This document shows, in pieces, positions 8,806 to 16,527 of a stretch of 64,000 nt of DNA. This DNA comes from Lachnospiraceae bacterium (GTDB lineage Bacteria; Bacillota; Clostridia; Lachnospirales; Anaerotignaceae), in NCBI GenBank assembly GCA_019422065.1, contig JAHZEA010000003.1:83833-147832 (forward strand). Direction: 5' to 3'. Position 1 is the first letter of the stretch. Each line of letters starts with the position of its first letter. The notes beneath the pieces were generated by a model, which was not told where the DNA came from, searched no databases, and worked only from the letters and a program-made list of their open reading frames with translations. The translations under genes were made by a program, and so were the position numbers.

Positions 8806-9142
8806 AACCGTCACCTTCAGCTTTTGGTATATCATCTATAATCTGTATCATAGCCGGCTTGCTTTGAGCCTCAGTTAACGATTTATCGTTCTTGTACTTG
8901 CCTTTTAGCTCAAAATAAAGCTTAATAGCCTGAATGTTTCCTTCAGCGCATTGGTTTAATAAACTCTTCCATACACCGGTCATAGCACTGAAAGTTTTAC
9001 CGTTAAGTATTAAGTCCATATACTGCCTAAAACTATCCTCAGCAAGCCATGTATAAAGCATATCCGCAGTAATGCTGTACTGTAAGCATATATCTTCAAG
9101 AGTACCGTCATTGCTTATATCCGTAAGCGCGTCAGCAACCAT
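8789..9142 (-). CDS. Terminase small subunit (phBC6A51-like), start degraded
   Basis: 117 residues from ATG 9142, with a helix-turn-helix (LEDICLQYSITADMLYTWLA) for binding the packaging site. The reading frame clearly begins earlier: codons upstream encode KKLTKKQK before the first ATG, matching the usual N-terminus of this family, and GGGGTG at 9180-9175 is spaced correctly for a start at 9169, where the codon is ATA instead of ATG. ATG 9142 itself has no ribosome-binding site. So the gene either uses a very poor start or has lost it by one mutation. Confidence 0.8.
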   Translation of the reverse strand: MVADALTDISNDGTLEDICLQYSITADMLYTWLAEDSFRQYMDLILNGKTFSAMTGVWKSLLNQCAEGNIQAIKLYFELKGKYKNDKSLTEAQSKPAMIQIIDDIPKAEGDGYGKVK

Positions 9143-9204
9143 TTTCTGCTTTTTAGTTAGTTTTTTTATTTTAACACCCCATTTAATACCGAAAATAAAT
9201 AAAA

Positions 9205-9287
9205 AAACAGGTTTTATTCACATGCCCTAACCCATTTGCTCCTCTGCGCTCATCAGAGAGCCTTTAGCATGTATAAAAACCTGTTTT
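9205..9287 (-). ncRNA. Long imperfect hairpin in the leader before terS (structured RNA / attenuator)
   Basis: Arms at 9267-9287 and 9205-9224 pair over about 20 bases (AAACAGGTTTT...CATGC); inside, GCTC-TCTG pairs with CAGAG-GAGC around a 7-base loop. On the minus strand the base of the stem runs into CCTGTTTTTTTATTTATT, so the whole unit resembles an oversized intrinsic terminator placed between the late regulator and terS. A late transcript must pass it. Function unproven. Confidence 0.55.
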
Positions 9288-9312
9288 ACTAATATTCATA
9301 ATTTTTTATGCT

Positions 9313-9351
9313 ATAATAATATCATAAAAGTACGTCCCTTGGGTGACCCTT
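9313..9351 (-). promoter_or_regulatory. Candidate late promoter with activator repeats
   Basis: On the minus strand a -10-like TATTAT (9318-9313) is preceded at 17 bases by CAAGGG in place of a -35 box. A second AAGGG lies exactly 11 bases (one helical turn) further up (CCCTT at 9336-9340 and 9347-9351 on the plus strand), around the near-palindrome GGGTCACCC. The lack of a -35 and the repeat spacing suggest a promoter driven by the ArpU-like protein encoded next door. Inference only. Confidence 0.4.
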
Positions 9352-9361
9352 TTGCATGAAA

Positions 9362-9763
9362 TCAAACATTTTTATTCTTAATACAGTAAAGCTTGTAAAA
9401 AAATAGCTTTCTTTTGTCATAAAACTGCCGTCTTCCGCAAGGTACATTCAAAACCTCGTACGGTACGCCTTCCGTAACATTTTTAATAATATATTTGTAT
9501 AATTGCTCATCTGTTTCTTTGGCAGCATTTTCAATCATTTCAACATCACACTTAATTTTAATCAATTGATTAGCCGTTTCAAAAGTGCTGTCAGAAATAC
9601 CGCCTTTAACACGAACAGGCGTAAATCTAAGAGCCTTAGGCCCATACCCGTACTTAATAAGCCTTTTTTTCTCGCCGTACTGCATACAAAAATATTCCAG
9701 TTCTTTGTATGCATAACTTGATATATTAAATCCGCTCATATCAATTTTTCTTTTGTCTCCCAA
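9362..9763 (-). CDS. ArpU/RinA-like phage late transcription regulator
   Basis: 133 residues, helical, with a conserved-looking first block (SYAYKELEYFCMQYGEKKRLI), a central helix region, and a C-terminal sigma-region-4-like end (YEVLNVPCGRRQFYDKRKLF) reminiscent of ArpU/RinA/DUF1492-type proteins. These control late operons in Firmicute phages and typically sit just ahead of terS, as here. Not enough identity to name it more precisely. It follows the XRE regulator by 16 bases, so the two are probably cotranscribed. Confidence 0.6.
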   Translation of the reverse strand: MGDKRKIDMSGFNISSYAYKELEYFCMQYGEKKRLIKYGYGPKALRFTPVRVKGGISDSTFETANQLIKIKCDVEMIENAAKETDEQLYKYIIKNVTEGVPYEVLNVPCGRRQFYDKRKLFFYKLYCIKNKNV

Positions 9764-9779
9764 AAAACAGCGCCCCCTG

Positions 9780-10034
9780 TCAATTATACTTTTCTTCGTT
9801 GCTTACACTCTCGCTGCCTATAATAAAGTACTTGTTAATATCAACCGGTTTCATGTTGAATAGTGTCACCATGTGCTTCATTTCGTTAATATTAAGCAAA
9901 GTATACCCATTAAGCTTGTTGTTAATGGCGTCAATACTTATGCCTAATTCGTCTGACAGCATTTTGTAAGAAAAATTCTTTTTTTTCAAAAATTTTTTCA
10001 GTTCCCTAAGTTCTGCATATTTTCTCTTTTTCAA
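9780..10034 (-). CDS. Small phage helix-turn-helix regulator (Cro/CI-like)
   Basis: 84 residues with a compact HTH: NFSYKMLSDELGISIDAINN near residues 20-40, then LLNINEMKHMVTLFNM. Starts at TTG 10034, with AGGAGG (complement at 10044-10048) nine bases away. It is the outermost gene of the prophage on this side and sits behind a strong promoter overlapped by a palindrome, so autoregulation is likely. No separate long repressor with a peptidase domain is present, so an SOS-type RecA-cleaved switch is not evident. Confidence 0.8.
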   Translation of the reverse strand: MKKRKYAELRELKKFLKKKNFSYKMLSDELGISIDAINNKLNGYTLLNINEMKHMVTLFNMKPVDINKYFIIGSESVSNEEKYN

Positions 10035-10060
10035 TAAAAACCGCCTCCTAAAACTCCTTT

Positions 10061-10104
10061 AACTTACCATAACAAAGTCATGGTGTCAACACGTTTCGTG
10101 TGAT
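10061..10104 (-). promoter_or_regulatory. Promoter and operator of the prophage regulator
   Basis: Minus strand: TTGACA (10089-10084), 17-base spacer, TAAGTT (10066-10061). The palindrome ACACG-AAA-CGTGT (about 10090-10102) abuts the -35 box, and CCAT...ATGG lies in the spacer; these are probable binding sites for the regulator encoded downstream. Confidence 0.65.
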
Positions 10105-10400
10105 TTCGTAAATAATTACACATTTCATTATTATAATAAATAATAAAATTGCAATTTTTTGTACTTATTTGTCGATTTTTGTCGATTATATAAATTTACA
10201 TAATTCAATAACATAAATCAAATATCATGTATAAATATGCATTTAAAACATATCATTTATGTTTAAACTCAATATCATAAAATCAGATTAATTTAAAAAA
10301 ATAAAATTAGTCTTACCAATAAATCATCTTTTAAATATTAAGTAAATTTAAAAAATAGTTTATAACTTATAATTAATTGCCATAATAAAAAAAGAAGTAT
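10105..10400 (+). other. AT-rich intergenic spacer, prophage/host junction zone
   Basis: No ORF or RNA gene is visible. The stretch is very AT-rich. Two tandem TTTGTCGAT copies (10168-10176 and 10178-10186) resemble Spo0A boxes. No att-site duplication can be recognised because the other prophage end is outside the window. Confidence 0.5.
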
Positions 10401-10429
10401 TTGACTATTAATCTCTTATGTGGTAAAAT
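10401..10429 (+). promoter_or_regulatory. Promoter of the Mn riboswitch-ATPase transcript
   Basis: TTGACT (10401-10406), 17-base spacer, TAAAAT (10424-10429), placing the start near 10436, just at the 5' side of riboswitch stem P1. Confidence 0.75.
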
Positions 10430-10431
10430 CT

Positions 10432-10576
10432 GTTACAAATAAAAGGGAGTAGCTATCAGGCAAAGCCTGATTACTTTACCGTCAATACGGTTAATTGTTT
10501 AACCCGGTTAAGTAACTAAGAAGCGAGACTTTTGTTGTAACTTTTGTTGCAGCAAAGTTTCGCTTTTTTTATTTTT
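10432..10576 (+). ncRNA. yybP-ykoY (Mn2+) riboswitch with terminator
   Basis: Conserved elements occur in order: GGGAGTAG (10445-10452), CCGTCAATACGG (10479-10490) and GAAGCGAGACTTT (10520-10532). P1 forms between 10432-10445 and 10529-10541. A terminator stem GCGAgACTTT/AAAGTtTCGC (10523-10532 with 10554-10563), followed by a T-run, uses the same 3' strand as P1, so ligand binding should favour read-through (ON switch), as known for Mn2+ in this class. Confidence 0.92.
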
Positions 10577-10591
10577 CTAAGGAGGTAAATT

Positions 10592-13213
10592 ATGAGCATC
10601 AATGAGAACTGGTATCAAAAAGACGTTGGAGAAATAGAAACTCTGCTCCAAACTTCTAAAAACGGAATTAAAAATTCCGATATACCAAAATTAACAGAAA
10701 AGTATGGCAAAAACGAATTAACAGACAAAAAACAAAAAAGTACCCTTGTAATGTTTTTAGAGCAGTTCAGCGATTTTCTTGTAATAATACTTATAGCGGC
10801 AGCTATAGTCTCAGCTGTCCTTGGAGATTTGGAAAGCGCCATAGTTATAATAGCTGTAATAACAGGTAACGCTATACTGGGAACAATACAGCAGAAAAAA
10901 GCCGAATCTTCGTTAAATAGCCTTAAAGAAATGTCAACACCAGAGGCAAAAGTAATCCGTGACGGCCAAATAGGTATAGTATCTTCAAAAGATATTCTTC
11001 CTGGTGATGTAGTAGTTTTGGAGGCTGGCGATTTTGTTTGCGCCGATGGCCGCCTTTTTGAAACAGCCGCACTTCAAATAAACGAAAGTGCACTTACTGG
11101 TGAAAGCGTCAGTGTTGAAAAAAATACTGATGTAATAGACCATGAAGCCGGTATAGGCGATAGACTTAATATGGTTCATTCCGGCAGCTTTGTAACATAT
11201 GGCCGAGGCAAATTTATAGTAACTGGCATAGGCATGAATACAGAAGTTGGAAAAATAGCATCCCTTTTAAATAGTGCTAAAGAAAAAGAAACTCCGCTTC
11301 AAGTTTCATTAAATAAATTTGGTAAAAAACTCGCCATAATTATACTTATAATCTGTGCCCTTTTGTTTGGTCTTAGCGTTTACCAAGGCAATGGCATTAT
11401 AAACGCCTTTATGTTTGCTGTAGCTCTTGCCGTAGCCGCAATACCGGAAGCTTTAAGCTCAATAGTAACAATAGTCCTTGCCTTCAGTACACAAAAAATG
11501 GCAAAAGAACACGCCATTATCCGAAAACTTCAGGCTGTAGAAGGCTTAGGCAGTGTTTCAATTATCTGTTCCGATAAAACAGGTACACTTACTCAAAACA
11601 AAATGACCGTAATGAATTACTTTTCAGACGGCAATATAATTTCTGTAAATGATATAACTCAAAACGAAAGCTTTGAAAAACTTATAGAATCCTGTATTCT
11701 TTGTAACGATTCAACAATAAAAGACGGTACCGAAATAGGTGACCCTACAGAAACAGCTCTTATTAACTTTGCTTCAAAAGCAGGCTTTAATTTTGAGGAA
11801 CAAAGAAAAATTCACCCAAGATTAGGTGAAATACCTTTCGACTCCGACAGAAAACTTATGACTGTAGCCGTAAAATATAACGATGGAATTTATATAATAA
11901 CTAAAGGCGCTACAGATGTTATATGCGGCAGAGTAAATAAAATATATTCCCATGGTGCAGAAAGAGAATTAACTAAAGCTGATGTAGACGATATTTTAAA
12001 AGCTAATATGGAGTTTTCATCAAACGGCTTAAGAGTTTTGTCTTATGCTTACAAAAAAGCACCAGAAAACTTTGACCCGCAAAATATGACTTTAAACGAT
12101 GAGTATGACCTTACATTTATCGGCCTTACAGCAATGATAGACCCACCAAGGGAAGAATCCAAAACAGCCGTTGCTATGTGTAAAAAAGCCGGTATACGCC
12201 CTGTAATGATAACAGGTGACCATAAAATAACAGCAACAGCCATAGCTAAAGAAATAGGCATTTACGAAGACGGCTTAAACGCTATGGATGGCTCCGAAAT
12301 AGAAAAATTAAGTGATAAAGAATTAGAAGATGTTGTAGAAAAAACAGCCGTTTATGCCAGAGTTTCGCCTGAACATAAAATCCGTATAGTAAAGGCATGG
12401 CAGAATAAAAACTGTATTGTAGCCATGACAGGCGACGGCGTAAATGATGCCCCAGCGTTAAAGCAGGCCGATATAGGTGTAGCAATGGGTATAACAGGTA
12501 CAGAAGTTGCAAAAGACGCGGCTTCAATGGTACTTACAGATGATAATTTTGCCACAATAGTAAAGGCCGTAGAAAACGGAAGAAACGTATATGCCAATAT
12601 TAAAAAATCTATAAAGTTTCTTCTTTCAGGCAATACCGCCGGTATATTGGCAGTTCTTTATGCTTCACTTATGTCCCTTCCGGTACCGTTTGAGCCTGTT
12701 CACCTTTTGTTTATTAACCTTCTTACAGATAGCCTTCCGGCCATATCCCTTGGCCTTGACCCTCATAGTAAAAACGTAATGAACGAAAAACCGCGTCCTA
12801 AAGATGAAGGTATAATGACAAAAGACTTTATAACAGGTATAGGTATTGAAGGCCTTGTAATAGGCATTAATACCATTATAGCCTTTTATATGGGCCTTAA
12901 TATAAGCACACAAGCCGCAAGTACAATGGCTTTTGCCACACTCTGCCTTTCAAGGCTTTTCCATGGCTTTAACTCAAAGAGCGAAAGACCTGTTTTATTC
13001 AAAAAAGAAATGTTCAATAATAAATATTTAAACGGCTCTTTTATAATAGGTTTTGTTCTTTTAAATGCCGTAATACTTGTACCATTTTTACAGCCGGCAT
13101 TTAGAACAGTAAATGTAGGAATTACAAACCTTATCTGGATTTATGTTCTTGCATTTATTAATATACCTGAAATACAAATAATAAAATTTATAAAATCCAA
13201 ATTAACAAAATAA
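10592..13213 (+). CDS. Type II P-type ATPase, probable Mn2+/Ca2+ exporter
   Basis: 873 residues, full length. Visible: actuator TGES (LTGESVSV, near 176), M4 AVAAIPEALSSIV, phosphorylation motif DKTGTLT near residue 332, hinge TGDGVNDAPALK, and M6 NLLTDSLPAISLGLDP keeping the Asn and Asp that coordinate metal in SERCA-type pumps. It moves divalent metal out of the cytoplasm using ATP. The Mn2+ riboswitch upstream argues that Mn2+ is the physiological substrate, as for YoaB/MgtA-like exporters; sequence alone cannot separate Mn2+ from Ca2+. AGGAGG precedes ATG 10592, and a terminator follows. Confidence 0.93.
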   Translation: MSINENWYQKDVGEIETLLQTSKNGIKNSDIPKLTEKYGKNELTDKKQKSTLVMFLEQFSDFLVIILIAAAIVSAVLGDLESAIVIIAVITGNAILGTIQQKKAESSLNSLKEMSTPEAKVIRDGQIGIVSSKDILPGDVVVLEAGDFVCADGRLFETAALQINESALTGESVSVEKNTDVIDHEAGIGDRLNMVHSGSFVTYGRGKFIVTGIGMNTEVGKIASLLNSAKEKETPLQVSLNKFGKKLAIIILIICALLFGLSVYQGNGIINAFMFAVALAVAAIPEALSSIVTIVLAFSTQKMAKEHAIIRKLQAVEGLGSVSIICSDKTGTLTQNKMTVMNYFSDGNIISVNDITQNESFEKLIESCILCNDSTIKDGTEIGDPTETALINFASKAGFNFEEQRKIHPRLGEIPFDSDRKLMTVAVKYNDGIYIITKGATDVICGRVNKIYSHGAERELTKADVDDILKANMEFSSNGLRVLSYAYKKAPENFDPQNMTLNDEYDLTFIGLTAMIDPPREESKTAVAMCKKAGIRPVMITGDHKITATAIAKEIGIYEDGLNAMDGSEIEKLSDKELEDVVEKTAVYARVSPEHKIRIVKAWQNKNCIVAMTGDGVNDAPALKQADIGVAMGITGTEVAKDAASMVLTDDNFATIVKAVENGRNVYANIKKSIKFLLSGNTAGILAVLYASLMSLPVPFEPVHLLFINLLTDSLPAISLGLDPHSKNVMNEKPRPKDEGIMTKDFITGIGIEGLVIGINTIIAFYMGLNISTQAASTMAFATLCLSRLFHGFNSKSERPVLFKKEMFNNKYLNGSFIIGFVLLNAVILVPFLQPAFRTVNVGITNLIWIYVLAFINIPEIQIIKFIKSKLTK

Positions 13214-13225
13214 CACATTAAAAAA

Positions 13226-13248
13226 ACGGTATGTACTTTACATACCGT
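13226..13248 (+). terminator. Terminator after the P-type ATPase
   Basis: Perfect stem ACGGTATGTA/TACATACCGT with a 3-base loop, followed by TTTTTTG on the plus strand; the A-run on the other side makes it usable for the convergent SLH gene too. Confidence 0.9.
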
Positions 13249-13295
13249 TTTTTGTTTGGTTTTACCCATTAATTACGTATTAAAAACACTTAAAT

Positions 13296-14363
13296 TTAAT
13301 TAGCTGCTGAATAAGCCTTATCAAGGTACTCATTGGCTTTATCAACATGCTGCTGAATTTCTTCTCTCTTAGCTTTTGTTCTTGAATTTAATGTGCTTTG
13401 AGTATATCCCATCATGCCATAAATCTCAATATCAATCCAGCAAGAAACAGCTTTAACCATTTCTTCCCTTGCAGCCTCCAAATAACCTATAGCCAACTCT
13501 TTACCAGCAAACTGGTTCTTTAAACTGCTGTCTATCTCAGGGAAATTATCTGTATTTGGCGGCATGCTTTCTGTAGCATTTGCAATTTCTATTGAGTCAT
13601 TGTAATATTTTAACTCATCATAGAGCTGCTGGAATGTTGCGTTAAAATCTCCTGATGTTGTGTTTGTATTGCTGCCTGTATTGTTATTTGTAGATGTTGT
13701 TCCGCTTCCTGTGCCTGTTGAAGGAGTCTTGCCCAAAAGCACTTCATAAACCTTTAACGCAGTCACAATACTCTGCTCTCTTGTGTAATTATCTTTAGGC
13801 GCAAAACGATTTCCACCAACACCACTCATAATTCCTGCGGCCTGTACTTTTCCAACACTGTCAAGCGCCCATGACGAAATATCACTATTGTCTGCAAATG
13901 CAGCATTAGCAGTAGGAAGAGCTTTGCTGCAGAAAGTAAATAAATTATTTATCATCGTAGCAGCCTGTTCCCTTGTTAATGACGCATTAGGGCTGAATTT
14001 TCCATCACCAGTTCCGGACATTATTCCTGCACAATACATACGCTTTACAGCATAGCTTTCCGTATCAGTAAATGGATTTTCTTCAACACCGTTGTAGTTT
14101 TTCCAATGTATAAACGTCATTTTTCCGCCGGAGTAATCGTTGCAGACTTCGTCTAAAAGCTCCGCAAATTCTTCTCTTGTAATGTTGTCTTGGTACCTGC
14201 CTTGAACTGTTTCTGGTATAAGCCCGTAGGAAATAGCACTGTTTACCTGATTTGCTGCCCAGTCGGAAGGCGTGTCAGATGCCATAGCTATTACAGGCAT
14301 AGCCGAAACACTTACAGCAAACGCCATAAAAATAGAAATACCCTTTGATAAAAATGATTTCAT
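13296..14363 (-). CDS. S-layer-homology (SLH) domain surface protein
   Basis: 355 residues. An N-terminal signal peptide (KGISIFMAFAVSVSAMPVIAMA) is followed by three SLH repeats at about residues 30-75 (PSDWAANQVNSAISYGLI), 92-140 (YAVKRMYCAGIMSGTGDGKF) and 155-205 (WALDSVGKVQAAGIMSGVGG), each with the TREE/TREQ signature. A Gly/Ser/Thr/Asn linker (about 214-235) leads to a helical C-terminal domain of unknown role. SLH domains attach proteins to pyruvylated cell-wall polymers. Single-gene unit convergent with the ATPase gene. Confidence 0.92.
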   Translation of the reverse strand: MKSFLSKGISIFMAFAVSVSAMPVIAMASDTPSDWAANQVNSAISYGLIPETVQGRYQDNITREEFAELLDEVCNDYSGGKMTFIHWKNYNGVEENPFTDTESYAVKRMYCAGIMSGTGDGKFSPNASLTREQAATMINNLFTFCSKALPTANAAFADNSDISSWALDSVGKVQAAGIMSGVGGNRFAPKDNYTREQSIVTALKVYEVLLGKTPSTGTGSGTTSTNNNTGSNTNTTSGDFNATFQQLYDELKYYNDSIEIANATESMPPNTDNFPEIDSSLKNQFAGKELAIGYLEAAREEMVKAVSCWIDIEIYGMMGYTQSTLNSRTKAKREEIQQHVDKANEYLDKAYSAAN

Positions 14364-14506
14364 AACTTCATCCCCCTTACATAAAAGCTTTATAAATCAA
14401 TTCTATCAAAAAATATATAAAAGTCCATATAATAAAGCATTTTTTGTGCAACTTGCTACAATTAATTAGCACAAATCCCCAATTAAACCTTTTATAAGCA
14501 ATCATT

Positions 14507-14527
14507 ACCACCAGCTTAGTCGGTGGT
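14507..14527. repeat. Hairpin ACCACC/GGTGGT, possible transposon-end remnant
   Basis: ACCACC-AGCTTAGTC-GGTGGT followed by TTTTGTCTT, close to a GCTTAAGC palindrome at 14536-14543. It resembles the subterminal hairpins of IS200/IS605 elements, but no transposase gene lies nearby. It could equally be a plus-strand terminator. Confidence 0.3.
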
Positions 14528-14555
14528 TTTGTCTTGCTTAAGCGCACAACAAAAA

Positions 14556-14579
14556 AGGCCTTACCAAAAGGTAAGGCCT
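14556..14579 (-). terminator. Terminator of acd-etfB-etfA operon 1
   Basis: AGGCCTTACC/GGTAAGGCCT perfect stem with a 4-base loop, then TTTTTTGTTG on the minus strand, just after the etfA stop. Confidence 0.92.
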
Positions 14580-14594
14580 AAATATAAGTCTTAA

Positions 14595-15653
14595 TTATTT
14601 AACAACTTTCTCAGCGTTGTATTTCTTAAGAGCTTCTGTAAGTTTTGGAAGAATAACTTTAACATCGCCTACAATACCAAGGTCAGATACCTGGAATATA
14701 GGTGCTGTGTCGTTCTTGTTAATAGAAATAACAAGGTCTGAGTTTTCCATACCAGCAACGTGCTGAATAGCTCCTGAAATACCGCATGCAAGGTAAAGGT
14801 CAGGTCTAACTGTTTTACCTGTCTGGCCAACCTGCATTTCTGGTTTAGCCCATTCGCAAAGTGCATCATCAACGTTAGCTCTTGAAGAAGCAACCTCTCC
14901 ACCAAGCTCGTTAGCGCATGCTCTAAGCATATCGTAACCATCTCTGCCAACACCACGGCCGCCAGAAACAAGTACTTTAGCTTCTGTAATATCAACTGAT
15001 TTCTTGTCAGCTTTAACAACTTCAAGAATTTCAATGTTCATATCAGCTTCTGTATAATCAACAGTCATTTCAATAAGCTCGCCTGTTCTGCCAGGGATTC
15101 TGTCGATTTTCTTCATAACACCAGGACGAACTGTAGCCATCTGTGGAGTTGTTCTTGGGCACATAAGAGTAGCCATAATATTACCGCCGAAAGCAGGACG
15201 AGTCATAAGAAGACCTCTCTTAGGGTCTGAATTTCCAAGAGCTTCCTCTTTAGCAAGTTCCTCGTCAGTCTTAGCAATTCTTAAGCCTGTGCAGTCAGCT
15301 GTAAGACCTGTTTTGATACGGCTTGCAAGTCTAGGAGCAACGTCACGGCCGATTGAAGAAGCACCGAAAAGCATAATGTGTGGCTCATACTCTTTGCAAA
15401 CCTGTGTAAGAGCTTTTGTATAAGGCTCTGTAACATACTCTTTAAGGTATGGGTGGTCAATTAAAATAACCTTGTCAGCACCAAACTCATATAATTTGTT
15501 AACTTCGCCTTTTATATCACTGCCTAATAATACAGCAACAACGTCTTCGTTAAGGTCAGCTTTTAATCTTGTAGCCTCACCAATAAGCTCAAGACCTACA
15601 TTCTGAACTTTACCGTTTCTCTGTTCAACTACTACATAAATTCCTTTACTCAT
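14595..15653 (-). CDS. etfA: Electron transfer flavoprotein alpha subunit, copy 1
   Basis: 352 residues. The C-terminal FAD-binding domain shows LVSGGRGVGRDGYDML, SSRANVDDALCEWA, QVGQTGKTVRPDLY and SGAIQHVAGMENSD. It pairs with EtfB to carry electrons from the acyl-CoA dehydrogenase encoded at the head of the operon; in anaerobes such complexes can bifurcate electrons from NADH to ferredoxin and enoyl-CoA. Compared with the second copy at 43,367 it has an extra charged loop of about 14 residues (ELAKEEALGNSDPKRG) before LLMTRPAFGG. A terminator follows. Confidence 0.95.
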   Translation of the reverse strand: MSKGIYVVVEQRNGKVQNVGLELIGEATRLKADLNEDVVAVLLGSDIKGEVNKLYEFGADKVILIDHPYLKEYVTEPYTKALTQVCKEYEPHIMLFGASSIGRDVAPRLASRIKTGLTADCTGLRIAKTDEELAKEEALGNSDPKRGLLMTRPAFGGNIMATLMCPRTTPQMATVRPGVMKKIDRIPGRTGELIEMTVDYTEADMNIEILEVVKADKKSVDITEAKVLVSGGRGVGRDGYDMLRACANELGGEVASSRANVDDALCEWAKPEMQVGQTGKTVRPDLYLACGISGAIQHVAGMENSDLVISINKNDTAPIFQVSDLGIVGDVKVILPKLTEALKKYNAEKVVK

Positions 15654-15696
15654 TGTAGGGTTCTCCTCCTCGTTTTATAATTTAAACTAAATAAAA

Positions 15697-16488
15697 TTAG
15701 ATAATGTGCTTAGCTTCAAGTTTTTCCATAATAGCTGCAACAGCCTGGTCAGCTGAAACATCTTTAAGGATAGTGCCTGCGCCTTTAACTTCTTTAGTAA
15801 ATGATTTGTATACGTTTGTAGGTGAACCCTTTAAACCTATCATGTCAAGCTCAAGGTCATCTTTAAGGTCCTCAAAACCAATGATTTTGATTTCTTTCTC
15901 GTAAGCGTCAACAATACCGCTAACTGTCATGTATCTTGGTTTAGCAAGCTCAGCTATTGCAGTAAGAAGGCATGGAGTTTTGATTTTGATGATGTGGTAA
16001 CCATCTTCAAAGTATCTGTTAACAATAAGATGGTCTTCAGCAGCCTCTTTGATTTCCTGAACATAAGAAACCTGAGGAATACCAAGTTTTTCACCAATCT
16101 GTGGACCAACCTGTGCTGTATCACCATCGATAGCCTGACGGCCTGTTATGATAATGTCATAACCGATTTTTCTTAATGCAGCAGCAAGGATACCGCTTGT
16201 AGCGTATGTATCTGAACCGCCGAACTCTCTGCCTGATACAAGGATAGCTTCATCGCAGCCCATAGCAAGAGCTTCTCTTAAAGCAACATCTGCCTGAGGA
16301 GGTCCCATAGATATAACAGTTACAGTGCCGCCAACTCTTTCTTTTAACTCTAAAGCAGCCTCGATACCTGTCTTGTCATCAGGGTTAATAATTGAAGGAA
16401 CGCCGTCTCTTATAAGAGTTCCTGTTTTAGGATCTATTTTAACTTCTACAGTATCTGGAACCTGTTTAATACATACAACGATTTTCAT
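15697..16488 (-). CDS. etfB: Electron transfer flavoprotein beta subunit, copy 1
   Basis: 263 residues starting MKIVVCIKQVPDTVEVKIDP, the canonical EtfB N-terminus, with VISMGPPQADVALREALAMG and TGRQAIDGDTAQVGPQ motifs of the nucleotide-binding domain. EtfB holds the second flavin (or AMP) and, in bifurcating types, the NADH site. Middle gene of acd-etfB-etfA, close to both neighbours. Nearly collinear in sequence with copy 2 at 44,391. Confidence 0.95.
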   Translation of the reverse strand: MKIVVCIKQVPDTVEVKIDPKTGTLIRDGVPSIINPDDKTGIEAALELKERVGGTVTVISMGPPQADVALREALAMGCDEAILVSGREFGGSDTYATSGILAAALRKIGYDIIITGRQAIDGDTAQVGPQIGEKLGIPQVSYVQEIKEAAEDHLIVNRYFEDGYHIIKIKTPCLLTAIAELAKPRYMTVSGIVDAYEKEIKIIGFEDLKDDLELDMIGLKGSPTNVYKSFTKEVKGAGTILKDVSADQAVAAIMEKLEAKHII

Positions 16489-16527
16489 CTTTTTATCTCC
16501 TTCCGAAATAATAGTTAATGGTTTAAA

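Noticed and set aside
9249..9256. CTGATGAG on the minus strand resembling a hammerhead ribozyme core
   Set aside because: No GAAA box or correctly placed stems II and III; the bases form the loop and stem of the terS leader hairpin instead.
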